Below are positions 1 through 9,023 of a DNA stretch of 64,000 nt, piece by piece. The notes beneath the pieces are model-generated. The model did not search any database. It was not told the origin of the DNA and was given only the letters and a program-made list of their open reading frames with translations. The DNA is from CAWDZK01 sp963726615 (GTDB taxonomy: Bacteria > Actinomycetota > Actinomycetes > JACCUZ01): positions 310,001-374,000 of the forward strand of contig CAVSCX010000010.1 in the NCBI GenBank assembly GCA_963726615.1, read 5' to 3'. Each line of letters begins with the position of its first letter. Position 1 is the first letter of the stretch. Made by a program: the position numbers and the translations under genes.

Positions 1-1
1 C

Positions 2-718
2 CCGTCGGCCGACCTCGGCGTGCTGCGGACGGCCATGGTCCGCGGTGCATTCGAGTACCAGGGCCAGAAGTGCTCGGCCGCCTCCCGCGCCTACGTGCCG
101 CGCAGCCTCTGGACGACGCTCAAGGACGACCTGGCGAGCACCGCCGAGTCGCTCACGATGGGCGACGTCACCGACCTGTCGAACTTCATGGGTGCCGTCA
201 TCGACGACCGCGCGTTCGCCAAGCACAAGGCCGCGCTGGAGCGGGCCAAGGGCGACGACTCGATCACCGTCGTCGCGGGCGGCACCTGTGACGACAGCGA
301 GGGGTACTTCGTCCGGCCGACCGTGCTCGAGTCGAGCGACCCCGACAACGAGATCTTCACCACCGAGTACTTCGGCCCGATCCTCGGCGTGCACGTCTAC
401 GAGGACTCGGCGTACGACGCGATGCTGGCGCAGATGGAGTCGGTGGCGCCCTACGCGCTGACCGGCTCGATCATCGCGCAGGACCGCGCCGCGGTGGCCC
501 ACGCGCAGCAGTACCTCCGGTTCGCCGCGGGCAACTTCTACGTCAACGACAAGCCGACCGGTGCGGTCGTCGGGCAGCAGCCGTTCGGCGGGGCCCGCGC
601 GAGCGGCACGAACGACAAGGCGGGTGCCCCGCAGAACCTCATGCGCTGGACCAGCACCCGCTCGATCAAGGAGACGCTGGCACCGCCGAGCGACCACACC
701 TACCCCCACATGGGCTGA
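2..718 (+). CDS. pruA: L-glutamate gamma-semialdehyde (P5C) dehydrogenase, 3' part; 5' end outside window
   Basis: NAD-dependent oxidation of P5C/glutamate semialdehyde to glutamate, the second step of proline catabolism. The reading frame is open from base 2, so the gene starts upstream of the window; only about the last 238 residues are present. Visible are the catalytic cysteine in GQKCSAASR (codon at 71-73), the EYFGPIL segment of the aldehyde dehydrogenase fold, and the family-typical C-terminal signature GNFYVNDKPTG followed by QQPFGGARASGTNDKAG. An in-frame GTG at 20 is not the real start because conserved sequence precedes it. The product, glutamate, is the substrate of the large GDH at 2935-7860. 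A monofunctional enzyme is likely, but fusion to a PutA proline dehydrogenase domain cannot be excluded without the missing 5' part. Confidence 0.93.
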   Translation, partial: PSADLGVLRTAMVRGAFEYQGQKCSAASRAYVPRSLWTTLKDDLASTAESLTMGDVTDLSNFMGAVIDDRAFAKHKAALERAKGDDSITVVAGGTCDDSEGYFVRPTVLESSDPDNEIFTTEYFGPILGVHVYEDSAYDAMLAQMESVAPYALTGSIIAQDRAAVAHAQQYLRFAAGNFYVNDKPTGAVVGQQPFGGARASGTNDKAGAPQNLMRWTSTRSIKETLAPPSDHTYPHMG

Positions 719-819
719 CCTGTCCACAGAGACGTCGGGCTCGTGTCAGGACGCTGACCACTTCGACCGCGACGTGCAGGCACTGGTCCGGTACCGGTTC
801 CGGCGCGGCGAGCAGGTCT

Positions 820-1452
820 TCAGCGACGGGGCGGGAGCAGGACCTCGGCGCACACCGGCGCGTAGCCGGCCGCGAGCACTGCCCTCAGCGACGCGGCGTT
901 GCCCGGCGCCACCTGCGCCCACACCGGCTCGCCCGCCGGCACGAGCGCCGTTGCCGCTGCCGCCAGCCGACGCCCCAGCCCACGCCCGCGGGCAGCCGGC
1001 TCGACCTCGAACGCCGTCTCCCACCGCCCGGCCAGGCCGCGACCCACGAGGACGTGACCGGCCCCGTCCTCGGTGCGCCAGGCCCGTACGTCGTCGCGGT
1101 AGCGCAGCGCCCGCACCACGCGCGGGTGCTCGCGGGCGCTGAGCTCCACGAGCCGCTCCGGCGAGCCGCGGACGCCCGCGGCCGCGACGAGCACCGCGTC
1201 GATGGAGCCGATGTCCGCGCCGACCCGGTCGGCGAGCGCCACGAGGAAGCGCGCGCCCAGGGGGGCGTTGAAATCGCCGACCGGCAGCTGGTGCTGCACC
1301 CAGTCGGCGTCCACGTCGGCGCACACGACGAAGTGCGCCGAGAAGGCCACCACTCCTGCGGCGCGGCCCTGCTGCGGCAGCACGACGACGCTGCCGTCCG
1401 GCTCCGGCAGCCGCCCGCCGGCCGCAGCGCGGAGCAGCTCGGCCAGGCTCAT
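820..1452 (-). CDS. GNAT family N-acetyltransferase
   Basis: Predicted acetyl-CoA-dependent N-acetyltransferase of 210 residues; substrate unknown. The C-terminal third carries the GNAT fold: the acetyl-CoA loop in ARGRGLGRRLAAAA, then an acceptor-side GNAASLRAVLAAGY segment. The N-terminal half has no motif I recognise. The ATG at 1452 overlaps the TGA of the DUF402 gene (ATGA at 1449-1452), so the two are translationally coupled. The frame stays open further upstream, but that extension is the shadow of the DUF402 gene. It converges with the P5C dehydrogenase gene. Confidence 0.8.
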   Translation of the reverse strand: MSLAELLRAAAGGRLPEPDGSVVVLPQQGRAAGVVAFSAHFVVCADVDADWVQHQLPVGDFNAPLGARFLVALADRVGADIGSIDAVLVAAAGVRGSPERLVELSAREHPRVVRALRYRDDVRAWRTEDGAGHVLVGRGLAGRWETAFEVEPAARGRGLGRRLAAAATALVPAGEPVWAQVAPGNAASLRAVLAAGYAPVCAEVLLPPRR

Positions 1453-1964
1453 CCGGCCCGCGAGAGCTCGAGCCAAGCGGTGCCGACCTGCCCGAACGGC
1501 TCGGCGCCGCCGGCGATGGCCGCGAGGACCTCTTCGGCGGTACGCCGGGCCATCGCGACCACCTCGGTGGGGTAGCCCAGCTCCGCCTGGTGGGCCACGA
1601 ACTCGTCCTCGTCGGCGACGAACAGGGAGCCGTCGCGGCCGAGGACCACGTCCAGGTCCAGGTCGACCATCGTCACCGTGCTGCCCGACCACCGTGCCGG
1701 CGTCGTCATGTCGACGTACACCGCGACCGGCTGCTCCGGGGAGTCGTAGAACGAGGCCGCCCACGGGGCCGCATGAGGGACGAGCGTCACCCAGTCGAAC
1801 TGCGAGGTGAACTGCGCAGCCGGTCGCCAGAGGCGGGTCCCGGCGGCGGCGCCGGCCCAGACGCCGTGCTCGTCGCTGCCGAGCGCCGTCATCGAGAACT
1901 CCCAGTGCCGGGCGCCACCCCACTTGGCGAACCGCACGTCGACGGCGTCCCCCGGGCTCACCAC
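1449..1964 (-). CDS. DUF402 domain-containing protein
   Basis: 171-residue protein of the DUF402 (FomD-like) family, whose characterised members are metal-dependent nucleotide or phosphate-ester hydrolases. The acidic core VYVDMTTPARW followed by VDLDLDVVLGRDG and VADEDEF matches the family's metal-binding aspartates. The role here is not known. Start: GTG at 1964 (a second GTG follows at 1961). A TAGGCT -10 box at 1977-1972 lies exactly 7 nt upstream, which argues for a leaderless mRNA. First gene of a two-gene unit with the GNAT gene; divergent from tryptophan dioxygenase with only 34 bp between them. Confidence 0.8.
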   Translation of the reverse strand: MVSPGDAVDVRFAKWGGARHWEFSMTALGSDEHGVWAGAAAGTRLWRPAAQFTSQFDWVTLVPHAAPWAASFYDSPEQPVAVYVDMTTPARWSGSTVTMVDLDLDVVLGRDGSLFVADEDEFVAHQAELGYPTEVVAMARRTAEEVLAAIAGGAEPFGQVGTAWLELSRAG

Positions 1965-2001
1965 GAGCAGGAGCCTAGGACCCCACCACTAGCCTGCCGT
2001 G
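1965..2001. promoter_or_regulatory. overlapping divergent leaderless promoters (DUF402 / tryptophan dioxygenase)
   Basis: On the minus strand TAGGCT (1977-1972) is followed by 7 nt and then GTG 1964. On the plus strand TAGCCT (1990-1995) is followed by 6 nt and then GTG 2002 (3 nt before GTG 1999). Each expected -35 position falls on the other gene's start region, so the promoters interlock. No clear -35 hexamers are seen. The assignment is from pattern only. Confidence 0.5.
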
Positions 2002-2808
2002 GTGACCGAAACCGACGGCGTGGCGCAGGACCGGCACTTCGGCGAGGAGGGCGCCCGGCTCACCTATGGCTCGTACCTCCGGGTGTCCGACCTGCTCGAC
2101 CAGCAGCGTCTCGAGTCCGACCCGCCCGCGCACGACGAGCTGTTGTTCATCACGATCCACCAGGTCTACGAGCTGTGGTTCAAGCAGCTGCTGCACGAGC
2201 TCGGCGAGGTCCGCGAGGAGATGTTCGCCGGGCACCTGTGGCGAGCCCGGCACCTGCTCGGCCGGGTCGTGGCGATCGAGGACGTGCTGATCCGGCAGGT
2301 TGGCGTGCTGGAGACCATGACCCCGCAGGACTTCCTCGTCTTCCGCGACCGGCTGGCGCCGGCCAGCGGGTTCCAGAGCGTGCAGTTCCGCGAGCTGGAG
2401 TTCCTGTCCGGGGCGAAGGACCCGAGCTTCCTCGAACGGTTCCGCGGCCTGACGGACGACGAGCGCGACCGCCTCGAGCGGCGGCTCGCGGAGCCGTCCC
2501 TGTGGGAGGCCTTCCTGCACGTCGTGCGCGCGGTCGGCCTCGAGGCCGACGACGACACCCAGCTCACCGCGTCGCTGCTGACCGTGGCGGCGGACCGGGC
2601 CCGTTACGGCGAGGTCTGGGAGCTCGCCGAACGCCTTCTCGACCACGACGCCAACGCCGCACTGTGGCGTTCCCGGCACGTGCTGATGGTCGAGCGACAG
2701 ATCGGGACCAAGTCCGGCACCGGCGGGTCCAGCGGGTCCCCGTACCTGCGGTCCCGGCTGGGCCTGCACTACTACCCGTTGCTGTGGGAGCTCCGGTCGC
2801 ACCTGTGA
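1999..2808 (+). CDS. kynA: tryptophan 2,3-dioxygenase
   Basis: Heme enzyme that opens the indole ring of L-tryptophan to N-formylkynurenine, the first step of kynurenine-pathway degradation. 269 residues, the normal bacterial length. Visible are the distal-pocket segment HDELLFITIHQVYELWFKQ, the substrate-contacting FQSVQFRELEFLSG, the proximal heme histidine in SRHVLMVERQIG, and the hallmark KSGTGGSSGSPYL near the C-terminus. Two adjacent GTG codons (1999, 2002) can start it; the -10 spacing favours 2002. No kynureninase or kynurenine formamidase gene is in the window, so the rest of the pathway must be elsewhere or absent. Confidence 0.95.
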   Translation: MVTETDGVAQDRHFGEEGARLTYGSYLRVSDLLDQQRLESDPPAHDELLFITIHQVYELWFKQLLHELGEVREEMFAGHLWRARHLLGRVVAIEDVLIRQVGVLETMTPQDFLVFRDRLAPASGFQSVQFRELEFLSGAKDPSFLERFRGLTDDERDRLERRLAEPSLWEAFLHVVRAVGLEADDDTQLTASLLTVAADRARYGEVWELAERLLDHDANAALWRSRHVLMVERQIGTKSGTGGSSGSPYLRSRLGLHYYPLLWELRSHL

Positions 2809-2934
2809 CGGCTGGGTCGGGTGGTGGGCGGACCCAGTCGGCGCCCCGGTACTAGGTTGAGGTGACGCCCCCGACGACGTGGGCGTGACACAGCACCGGG
2901 CGAGCAAGGTGGACTGGCGGGACTGGCGACGACG

Positions 2935-5900
2935 ATGTCGACGATCATGACGGACAGGCACGCGTCACTGCAGCGCGCGAAGGCGGACCTGCTGGACCAG
3001 GCGGCCGCCCTGCAGCAAGGGTCCGCCGGGGACGCGGGCGACGGAGCCGTCGAGGGGGGCCTCGGGCTGCGCGACTTCCTCCGCCGGTACTACCGGCACG
3101 TCGCCGCCGAGGACCTGGTGGGCCGGTCCGCCGGGGACGTGCTGCGAGCCCCGCTGGCGCACCGGGAGATGGCCGACAGCCGGCCCCAGGGCACCGCCAC
3201 CGTCCGGGTCTCGACGCCGGAGACCGACCACGACGACGGCCTGCCACCGCACTCCGTCGTGGAGATCGTCTGCGACGACATGCCGTTCCTCGTCGACTCG
3301 GTCACGGCCGAGCTGAGTCGGCACGGCCGGGCGATCCACCTCGTGGTCCACCCGCAGCTGGTGGTGCGACGCGACATCGCGGGGCGCCTGCTCGAGGTCA
3401 GTGCGGCAACCACGTCCGACGCGGCGGGCGAGGACTCCGTCGTCGAGTCCTGGATGCACATCGAGATCGACCGGGAACCGGACGAGTCCGAGCGGGACGC
3501 CCTCGCCGCCGACCTCGACCGGGTGCTCCGCGACGTCCGCGAGGCAGTCGAGGACTGGCCGAAGATGCAGGCCCGCGCCGACCAGATCGCCGCCGAGGTG
3601 GATGACGACCCGCCTGTCGGCCTCGACCTGCTCGAGGTCCAGGAGGCGACCGAGCTGCTCCGCTGGCTCGCCGACGCGCACTTCACCTTCCTGGGCTACC
3701 GCGAGTACGTGCTCCAGCCGGGCGAGGACGACGAGGAGGACCGGCTTGTCGCGCTGGCCGGGAGCGGGCTGGGCATCCTGCGGGCCGACCAGCCGCAGGA
3801 CCCGGACTACGGGCGGCTGCCCCGCGACGTGTCTGCCATGGCCCGTCAGCCCACGCTGTGCGTCGTCACCAAGGCGAACAGCCGCTCCACCGTGCACCGC
3901 CCCGCCTATCTGGACTACGTCGGCGTCAAGACCTTCGACTCGGACGGCAACGTCGTGGGGGAGCGGCGTTTCCTCGGGCTGTTCACGTCGGCGGCGTACA
4001 ACGAGAGCATCCACCACATCCCGGTGCTGCGGCGCAAGGCCGCGGAGGTCCTGTCGCGCAGCGGGTTCAGCGCCAACAGCCACTCCGGGAAGGACCTGCT
4101 GGCGATCCTCGAGACCTACCCGCGCGACGAGCTCTTCCAGATCTCGACGGACGACCTCGAGGCCACCGCGATCGCCGTGCTGCACCTGCAGGAGCGCCGG
4201 CAGCTGCGGCTCTTCCTTCGCCGCGACGACTACGGCCGCTTCATGTCCTGCATGGTCTACCTGCCCCGGGACCGCTACACGACTCATGTCCGGCAGGACA
4301 TGGAGGCGATCCTGCTCGAGGCGTTCGAGGGCAGCAGCATCGACTACACCGCACTCGTCTCCGAGTCGGTGCTCGCCCGGCTGCACTTCGTGGTCCGCGT
4401 CGACCCCGACAGGAGCGTTCCCGACATCGACCCGGCCGTCGTCGAGGCCCGGCTGGTGCTCGCGACCCGCACGTGGGACGACGACTTCCTGGACGAGCTC
4501 CGCCGTAGCTGCGGCGCCGAGACCGCGACACGCCTGGCCGGTGTGTACGGCGACGCGTTCCCCGAGGCGTACAAGGAGGACCTGCCCGCCGCCGACGCGG
4601 TAGCCGACATGCACCGGCTCGAGGCGCTCACCAACGACGGCGACATCGACCTCCAGCTCTACACGCCCGCCGACGCTGCCGACGGCATGCGCCGGCTCAA
4701 GCTGTTCCACGTCGGTGAGCCGGTGTCCTTGTCCCAGGTGCTGCCGAGGCTGCAGGAGATGGGCGTCGAGGTCATCGACGAGCGGCCCTACCTGGTGGAG
4801 CGACTCGGTCTGCCGCCCGCCTGGGTCTACGACTTCGGCCTGCGATACGAGCCCGTCGAGCAGGCGGGCGAGGACGCGCGGCAGCGGTTCCACGAGGCGT
4901 TCGAGGCGATCTGGGCAGGCGACTGCGAGAGCGACGGCTTCAACGCCCTCGTGCTCCGAGCCGGCCTGACCTGGCGGCAGGCCATGGTCCTGAGGGCCTA
5001 CGCAAAATACCTCCGACAGGGCGGGACGGCGTTCAGCCAGGCCTACATCGAGCAGTGCCTCACCTCCAACACGCACCTCGCCAGACTGCTGGTGGCGCTG
5101 TTCGAGGCCCGCTTCGACCCGCACCGGAACGCCGCCGGTCCGGGGCAGTCCGCGACCGGCTCGGAGGAGCTCGTCGACGGTCTGCTGGAGGAGATCGCCG
5201 GTGCGCTGGATGCCGTCGCCAGCCTGGACCAGGACCGGATCCTCCGGTCCCTTCTCGGGGCGATCCGGGCGACGCTGCGCACCAGCTACTTCCAGACCGA
5301 TGCCGACGGCCGGCCCAAGTCCTACGTGGCCTTCAAGCTCGACCCGCACAAGGTGCCGGACCTGCCCGCACCGCGGCCCAAGTTCGAGATCTGGGTGTGC
5401 GGTCCCCGGGTGGAGGGCGTGCACCTGCGCTTCGGCCCGGTCGCGCGCGGCGGGCTGCGCTGGTCCGACCGCCGTGAGGACTTCCGGACCGAGGTCCTCG
5501 GTCTGGTCAAGGCGCAGAGCGTCAAGAACGCCGTGATCGTGCCGGTGGGTGCCAAGGGCGGTTTCGTCGTCAAGCGGCCGCCGGGCGACCCCACCGACCG
5601 CGAGGCCGTGCTGGCCGAGGGCATCGCCTGCTACCGGATGTTCATCAGCAGCCTGCTCGACGTCACCGACAACCTTGTCACCGTCGGCGGTGACCAGCAC
5701 GTGGTCCCGCCGCCGCAGGTCGTGCGCTACGACGACGACGACCCGTACCTCGTCGTCGCGGCGGACAAGGGCACGGCGACCTTCTCCGACATCGCGAATG
5801 CCGTCGCCCTCGACTACGGCTTCTGGCTGGGCGACGCGTTCGCCTCCGGGGGGTCGGTCGGCTACGACCACAAGGCCATGGGCATCACCGCCCGCGGCGC

Positions 5901-7860
5901 GTGGGAGTCGGTCAAGCGGCACTTCCGCGAGCTGGGCGTCGACACCCAGACGGAGGACTTCACCGTCGTGGGCGTCGGAGACATGTCCGGTGACGTCTTC
6001 GGGAACGGCATGCTGCTCTCCGAGCACATCTGCCTCGTCGCCGCCTTCGACCACCGGCATGTGTTCCTCGACCCCGACCCGGACGCCGCCGCGTCCTTCA
6101 CCGAGCGGCGGCGGCTGTTCGACCTGCCGCGCTCGTCCTGGGCCGACTACGACAAGGAGCTGATCTCGGCGGGGGGTGGTGTCTACCCGCGCTCGGCCAA
6201 GTCGATCGCGATCTCCTCGCAGGTGCGGGAGCGGCTCGGGCTGCCCGGCGGCGTGGGCGCCATGACGCCCGCCGAGCTGATGAAGGCGATCCTCGCCGCC
6301 CCGGTCGATCTGCTCTGGAACGGCGGCATCGGCACCTACGTGAAGGCCACCACCGAGTCGCACGCCGACGTGGGGGACAAGGCCAACGACGCGATCAGGG
6401 TCGACGCCGCCGACCTGCGGGTGAAGGTCGTCGGGGAGGGCGGCAACCTCGGGTTGACCCAGCTCGGCCGGATCGAGTTCGCGACTGCCGGTGGGCGCAT
6501 CAACACCGACGCGATCGACAACAGTGCCGGGGTGGACACCTCCGACCACGAGGTCAACATCAAGATCCTGCTCGACCAGGCTGTCCGGGAGGGGGCGCTC
6601 GCGTCCGAGAGCCGCAACCCCCTGCTGGCCGACATGACCGACGCCGTCGGCCGCCAGGTGCTGCGCGACAACTACGAGCAGAACGTCCTGCTCGGGAACG
6701 CGCGGGTCCAGGCGCCGGCGATGCTCTCGGTGCACGGTCGGCTGATCAACGCGCTCGAGTCCCGTGGCGAGCTCGACCGGGCCCTGGAGTTCCTGCCGTC
6801 GCAGGCCGAGATGGAGCAGCGCGAGGCCGCCGGCCTCGGCCTCACCTCCCCGGAGCTGGCGGTGCTCGCGGCGTACTCCAAGATCAGTCTCACCGCGACA
6901 GTCCTGGCGTCCGACGTGCCGGACGACCCGTGGTTCACCGGCGCGTTGCGGCGATACTTCCCGCAGCGGCTCGTCGACGAGCTCGGCGACCGGCTCGCCG
7001 GCCACCCGCTGCGCCGGGAGATCGTGACGACCTGGGTGACCAACGACCTGGTCAACCGCGGCGGCATGACCTGCGTGTACCGCGTGCAGGAGGAGACCGG
7101 CGCCAGCCCGATCGAGACGGTCCGTGCCTACAGCGTGGTCCGCGAGGCGTACCGGCTCGGGGACTTCTGGGCCAGCATCGAGGCCTTGGACAACGCCCTG
7201 CCCACCACGATGCAGTCCATGCTCTACCTCGAGTCGCGCCGGCTGCTCGACCGCAGCATCCGCTGGCTCGCGCAGCAGCGCCGGGCGACGATCGACGTCG
7301 CGCAGGAGGTCGAGCACTTCCAGCCGGCCTTCGACGAGCTGGTGCCGCTGATGCCGCAGATGCTCGTCGGCTCCGAGCGTGAGCGGCTGCTGATGCGCAC
7401 GGCCGAGTTCGTCGGGCTCGGCGTGCCGGAGGAGCTGGCCAACCGGGCGGCCGGGCTGCTCGACGGCTTCTCGCTGCTGGACGTCGTCGAGATCGCGAAC
7501 GCCGAGAAGCTGCCGCTGCGCGAGGTCGCCGAGGTCTACTTCGCCATCTCGGAGCGGATCGAGGCCGACCGGATGCTCACCCGGATCACCGGCCTGCCGC
7601 GCGACGACAGGTGGAGCGCGCTGGCCCGGTCCGCGTTGCGCTACGACCTCTACGCCGCGCTCGCCGGGCTCACCCAGAACGTGCTCACCTCGACGTCCGA
7701 GGGCGAGCCGGGCGAGCGGATCACGTCCTGGGAGCAGCAGAACGCCGAAGGCGTGGCGCGGGCCGAGGCGACGCTCACCGAGATCGTGTCGCTGGACAGC
7801 TACGACCTCGCGACGCTGTCGGTCGCGCTGCGCACGATCCGCACCCTGCTCCGCAACTGA
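2935..7860 (+). CDS. gdh: NAD-specific glutamate dehydrogenase, ~180 kDa class
   Basis: Catabolic glutamate dehydrogenase (glutamate + NAD+ to 2-oxoglutarate + NH4+) of the giant Bac_GDH class known from Streptomyces, mycobacteria and Pseudomonas; 1641 residues is the usual size. The long N-terminal half holds the ACT-like regulatory region (residues about 1-720). The catalytic core follows: ARGGLRWSDRREDFRTE, the substrate lysines in VKNAVIVPVGAKGGFVVKR, the ADKGTATFSDIAN segment, the nucleotide-binding VVGVGDMSGDVFGNGML, and RVDAADLRVKVVGEGGNLG. Start is ATG 2935; ATG 2947 (MTDRH) is a fair alternative, and no strong Shine-Dalgarno separates them. A TAGGTT box near 2855 could be its -10. 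It probably works with the P5C dehydrogenase at the window start in proline/glutamate catabolism. Confidence 0.95.
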   Translation: MSTIMTDRHASLQRAKADLLDQAAALQQGSAGDAGDGAVEGGLGLRDFLRRYYRHVAAEDLVGRSAGDVLRAPLAHREMADSRPQGTATVRVSTPETDHDDGLPPHSVVEIVCDDMPFLVDSVTAELSRHGRAIHLVVHPQLVVRRDIAGRLLEVSAATTSDAAGEDSVVESWMHIEIDREPDESERDALAADLDRVLRDVREAVEDWPKMQARADQIAAEVDDDPPVGLDLLEVQEATELLRWLADAHFTFLGYREYVLQPGEDDEEDRLVALAGSGLGILRADQPQDPDYGRLPRDVSAMARQPTLCVVTKANSRSTVHRPAYLDYVGVKTFDSDGNVVGERRFLGLFTSAAYNESIHHIPVLRRKAAEVLSRSGFSANSHSGKDLLAILETYPRDELFQISTDDLEATAIAVLHLQERRQLRLFLRRDDYGRFMSCMVYLPRDRYTTHVRQDMEAILLEAFEGSSIDYTALVSESVLARLHFVVRVDPDRSVPDIDPAVVEARLVLATRTWDDDFLDELRRSCGAETATRLAGVYGDAFPEAYKEDLPAADAVADMHRLEALTNDGDIDLQLYTPADAADGMRRLKLFHVGEPVSLSQVLPRLQEMGVEVIDERPYLVERLGLPPAWVYDFGLRYEPVEQAGEDARQRFHEAFEAIWAGDCESDGFNALVLRAGLTWRQAMVLRAYAKYLRQGGTAFSQAYIEQCLTSNTHLARLLVALFEARFDPHRNAAGPGQSATGSEELVDGLLEEIAGALDAVASLDQDRILRSLLGAIRATLRTSYFQTDADGRPKSYVAFKLDPHKVPDLPAPRPKFEIWVCGPRVEGVHLRFGPVARGGLRWSDRREDFRTEVLGLVKAQSVKNAVIVPVGAKGGFVVKRPPGDPTDREAVLAEGIACYRMFISSLLDVTDNLVTVGGDQHVVPPPQVVRYDDDDPYLVVAADKGTATFSDIANAVALDYGFWLGDAFASGGSVGYDHKAMGITARGAWESVKRHFRELGVDTQTEDFTVVGVGDMSGDVFGNGMLLSEHICLVAAFDHRHVFLDPDPDAAASFTERRRLFDLPRSSWADYDKELISAGGGVYPRSAKSIAISSQVRERLGLPGGVGAMTPAELMKAILAAPVDLLWNGGIGTYVKATTESHADVGDKANDAIRVDAADLRVKVVGEGGNLGLTQLGRIEFATAGGRINTDAIDNSAGVDTSDHEVNIKILLDQAVREGALASESRNPLLADMTDAVGRQVLRDNYEQNVLLGNARVQAPAMLSVHGRLINALESRGELDRALEFLPSQAEMEQREAAGLGLTSPELAVLAAYSKISLTATVLASDVPDDPWFTGALRRYFPQRLVDELGDRLAGHPLRREIVTTWVTNDLVNRGGMTCVYRVQEETGASPIETVRAYSVVREAYRLGDFWASIEALDNALPTTMQSMLYLESRRLLDRSIRWLAQQRRATIDVAQEVEHFQPAFDELVPLMPQMLVGSERERLLMRTAEFVGLGVPEELANRAAGLLDGFSLLDVVEIANAEKLPLREVAEVYFAISERIEADRMLTRITGLPRDDRWSALARSALRYDLYAALAGLTQNVLTSTSEGEPGERITSWEQQNAEGVARAEATLTEIVSLDSYDLATLSVALRTIRTLLRN

Positions 7861-7862
7861 CC

Positions 7863-7883
7863 CGCCGCCCGTCGCTGGCGGCG
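7863..7883. terminator. bidirectional hairpin between gdh and bioF
   Basis: CGCCGCC (7863-7869), a 7-nt loop, then GGCGGCG (7877-7883): a perfect 7-bp GC stem filling the gap between the two convergent stop codons. There is no T-tract, as is common in actinobacteria. Function inferred from position. Confidence 0.5.
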
Positions 7884-9023
7884 TCAGACCGCGAGCACGT
7901 CGCGGGTCGCCTCGGCAGCGCGGGCGACGTCCGCGTCGGCGAGGTCGGCGCGGACGGTGAACCGCAGCCGGGACACGCCGTCCGGCACCGACGGGGGCCG
8001 GAAGCAGCCGACCTGGATGCCGGCTGCGCGCAGGCGGGCGGCTGCCTCGAGCGCCCGTCCCGGGTCGCCGACGAGCACCGAGACCACGGCACCCTGAGGC
8101 GTCGTGACGGGATGACCGGTCGCGGCCAGCGCCGCTGCGAGGTCCCGGGCAAGGCGGCGCACGGCCTCGGCTCGTCCCGGCTCCGCGCGCAGCACGCCGA
8201 GCGCGGCCAGCGCGCCGCCGGCCGCGGCCGGCGCCAGACCGGTGTCGAAGATGAAGGCACGAGCGGTGTTGACCAGGTGCTCGACGACGAGCGGGTCGCC
8301 GAGCGTCGCGCCACCCTGCGAGGCGAGCGACTTGCTGAGGGTGAGCGTCACGACGACGTCCGGCTCGCCCGCGATGCCGGCCGCCGCGGCGGCCCCTCGG
8401 CCGGCGGGGCCGAGAACGCCCAGACCGTGCGCCTCGTCGACGACGAGCAGGGCCCCGTGCCCGCGCGCGGCGGCGTGCAGGTCCGCGAGCGGTGCCAGGT
8501 CGCCGTCGACGGAGAACACCGAGTCGGTGACGACGACCGCCCGCGGCTCGGTCCGCTCGCCGAGCAGCCGTGAGACGGCGTCGGCGTCGCGGTGCGGGGC
8601 GACCGCGACCCGCCCCCGCGCCAGCCGGCAGGCGTCGACGAGGGAAGCGTGCACGAGCGCGTCCGACACGATCAGGGTGTCGGGCCCGGCAAGGGCGGTC
8701 ACAGTGCCCAGGTTCGCGAGGTAGCCCGAGGAGAAGACGAGCGCGGCGCCGGCTCCCACGAACGACGCCAGGGCCGACTCCAGCTCGGCGTGCAGCTCCG
8801 TCGACCCGGTGACCAGCCGGGAGCCGGTGGACCCGGCCCCCCAGCAGCGCGCGGCGTCGGCCGCGGCCCCGGCTACCCGCGGGTCCCGGGCCAGCCCGAG
8901 GTAGTCGTTCGAGGCGAGGTCGAGGACGCGGTCGTCCGCCGGCCGAGGACGCAGCTGCCGGCGCATCCCGGCGGCGGCGCGCTCCTCGGCGCCGGCGCGG
9001 AGGTGGGCCAGCGGGTCGGTCAC
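7884..9023 (-). CDS. bioF: 8-amino-7-oxononanoate synthase
   Basis: PLP enzyme condensing pimeloyl-ACP or -CoA with L-alanine to KAPA in biotin synthesis. 379 residues, family size. Visible are LDLASNDYLGLARDP near the N-terminus, the glycine-rich GAGSTGSRLVTGS, FSSGYLANLG, VVVTDSVFSVDGD, the PLP-ring DEAHGLGVLG, and the Schiff-base lysine in LTLSKSLASQGG. The GTG at 9023 overlaps the preceding TGA (GTGA at 9020-9023), so it is the last, translationally coupled gene of bioA-DUF2785-bioF. The frame remains open upstream through the DUF2785 gene, but that is a shadow. Confidence 0.93.
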   Translation of the reverse strand: MTDPLAHLRAGAEERAAAGMRRQLRPRPADDRVLDLASNDYLGLARDPRVAGAAADAARCWGAGSTGSRLVTGSTELHAELESALASFVGAGAALVFSSGYLANLGTVTALAGPDTLIVSDALVHASLVDACRLARGRVAVAPHRDADAVSRLLGERTEPRAVVVTDSVFSVDGDLAPLADLHAAARGHGALLVVDEAHGLGVLGPAGRGAAAAAGIAGEPDVVVTLTLSKSLASQGGATLGDPLVVEHLVNTARAFIFDTGLAPAAAGGALAALGVLRAEPGRAEAVRRLARDLAAALAATGHPVTTPQGAVVSVLVGDPGRALEAAARLRAAGIQVGCFRPPSVPDGVSRLRFTVRADLADADVARAAEATRDVLAV

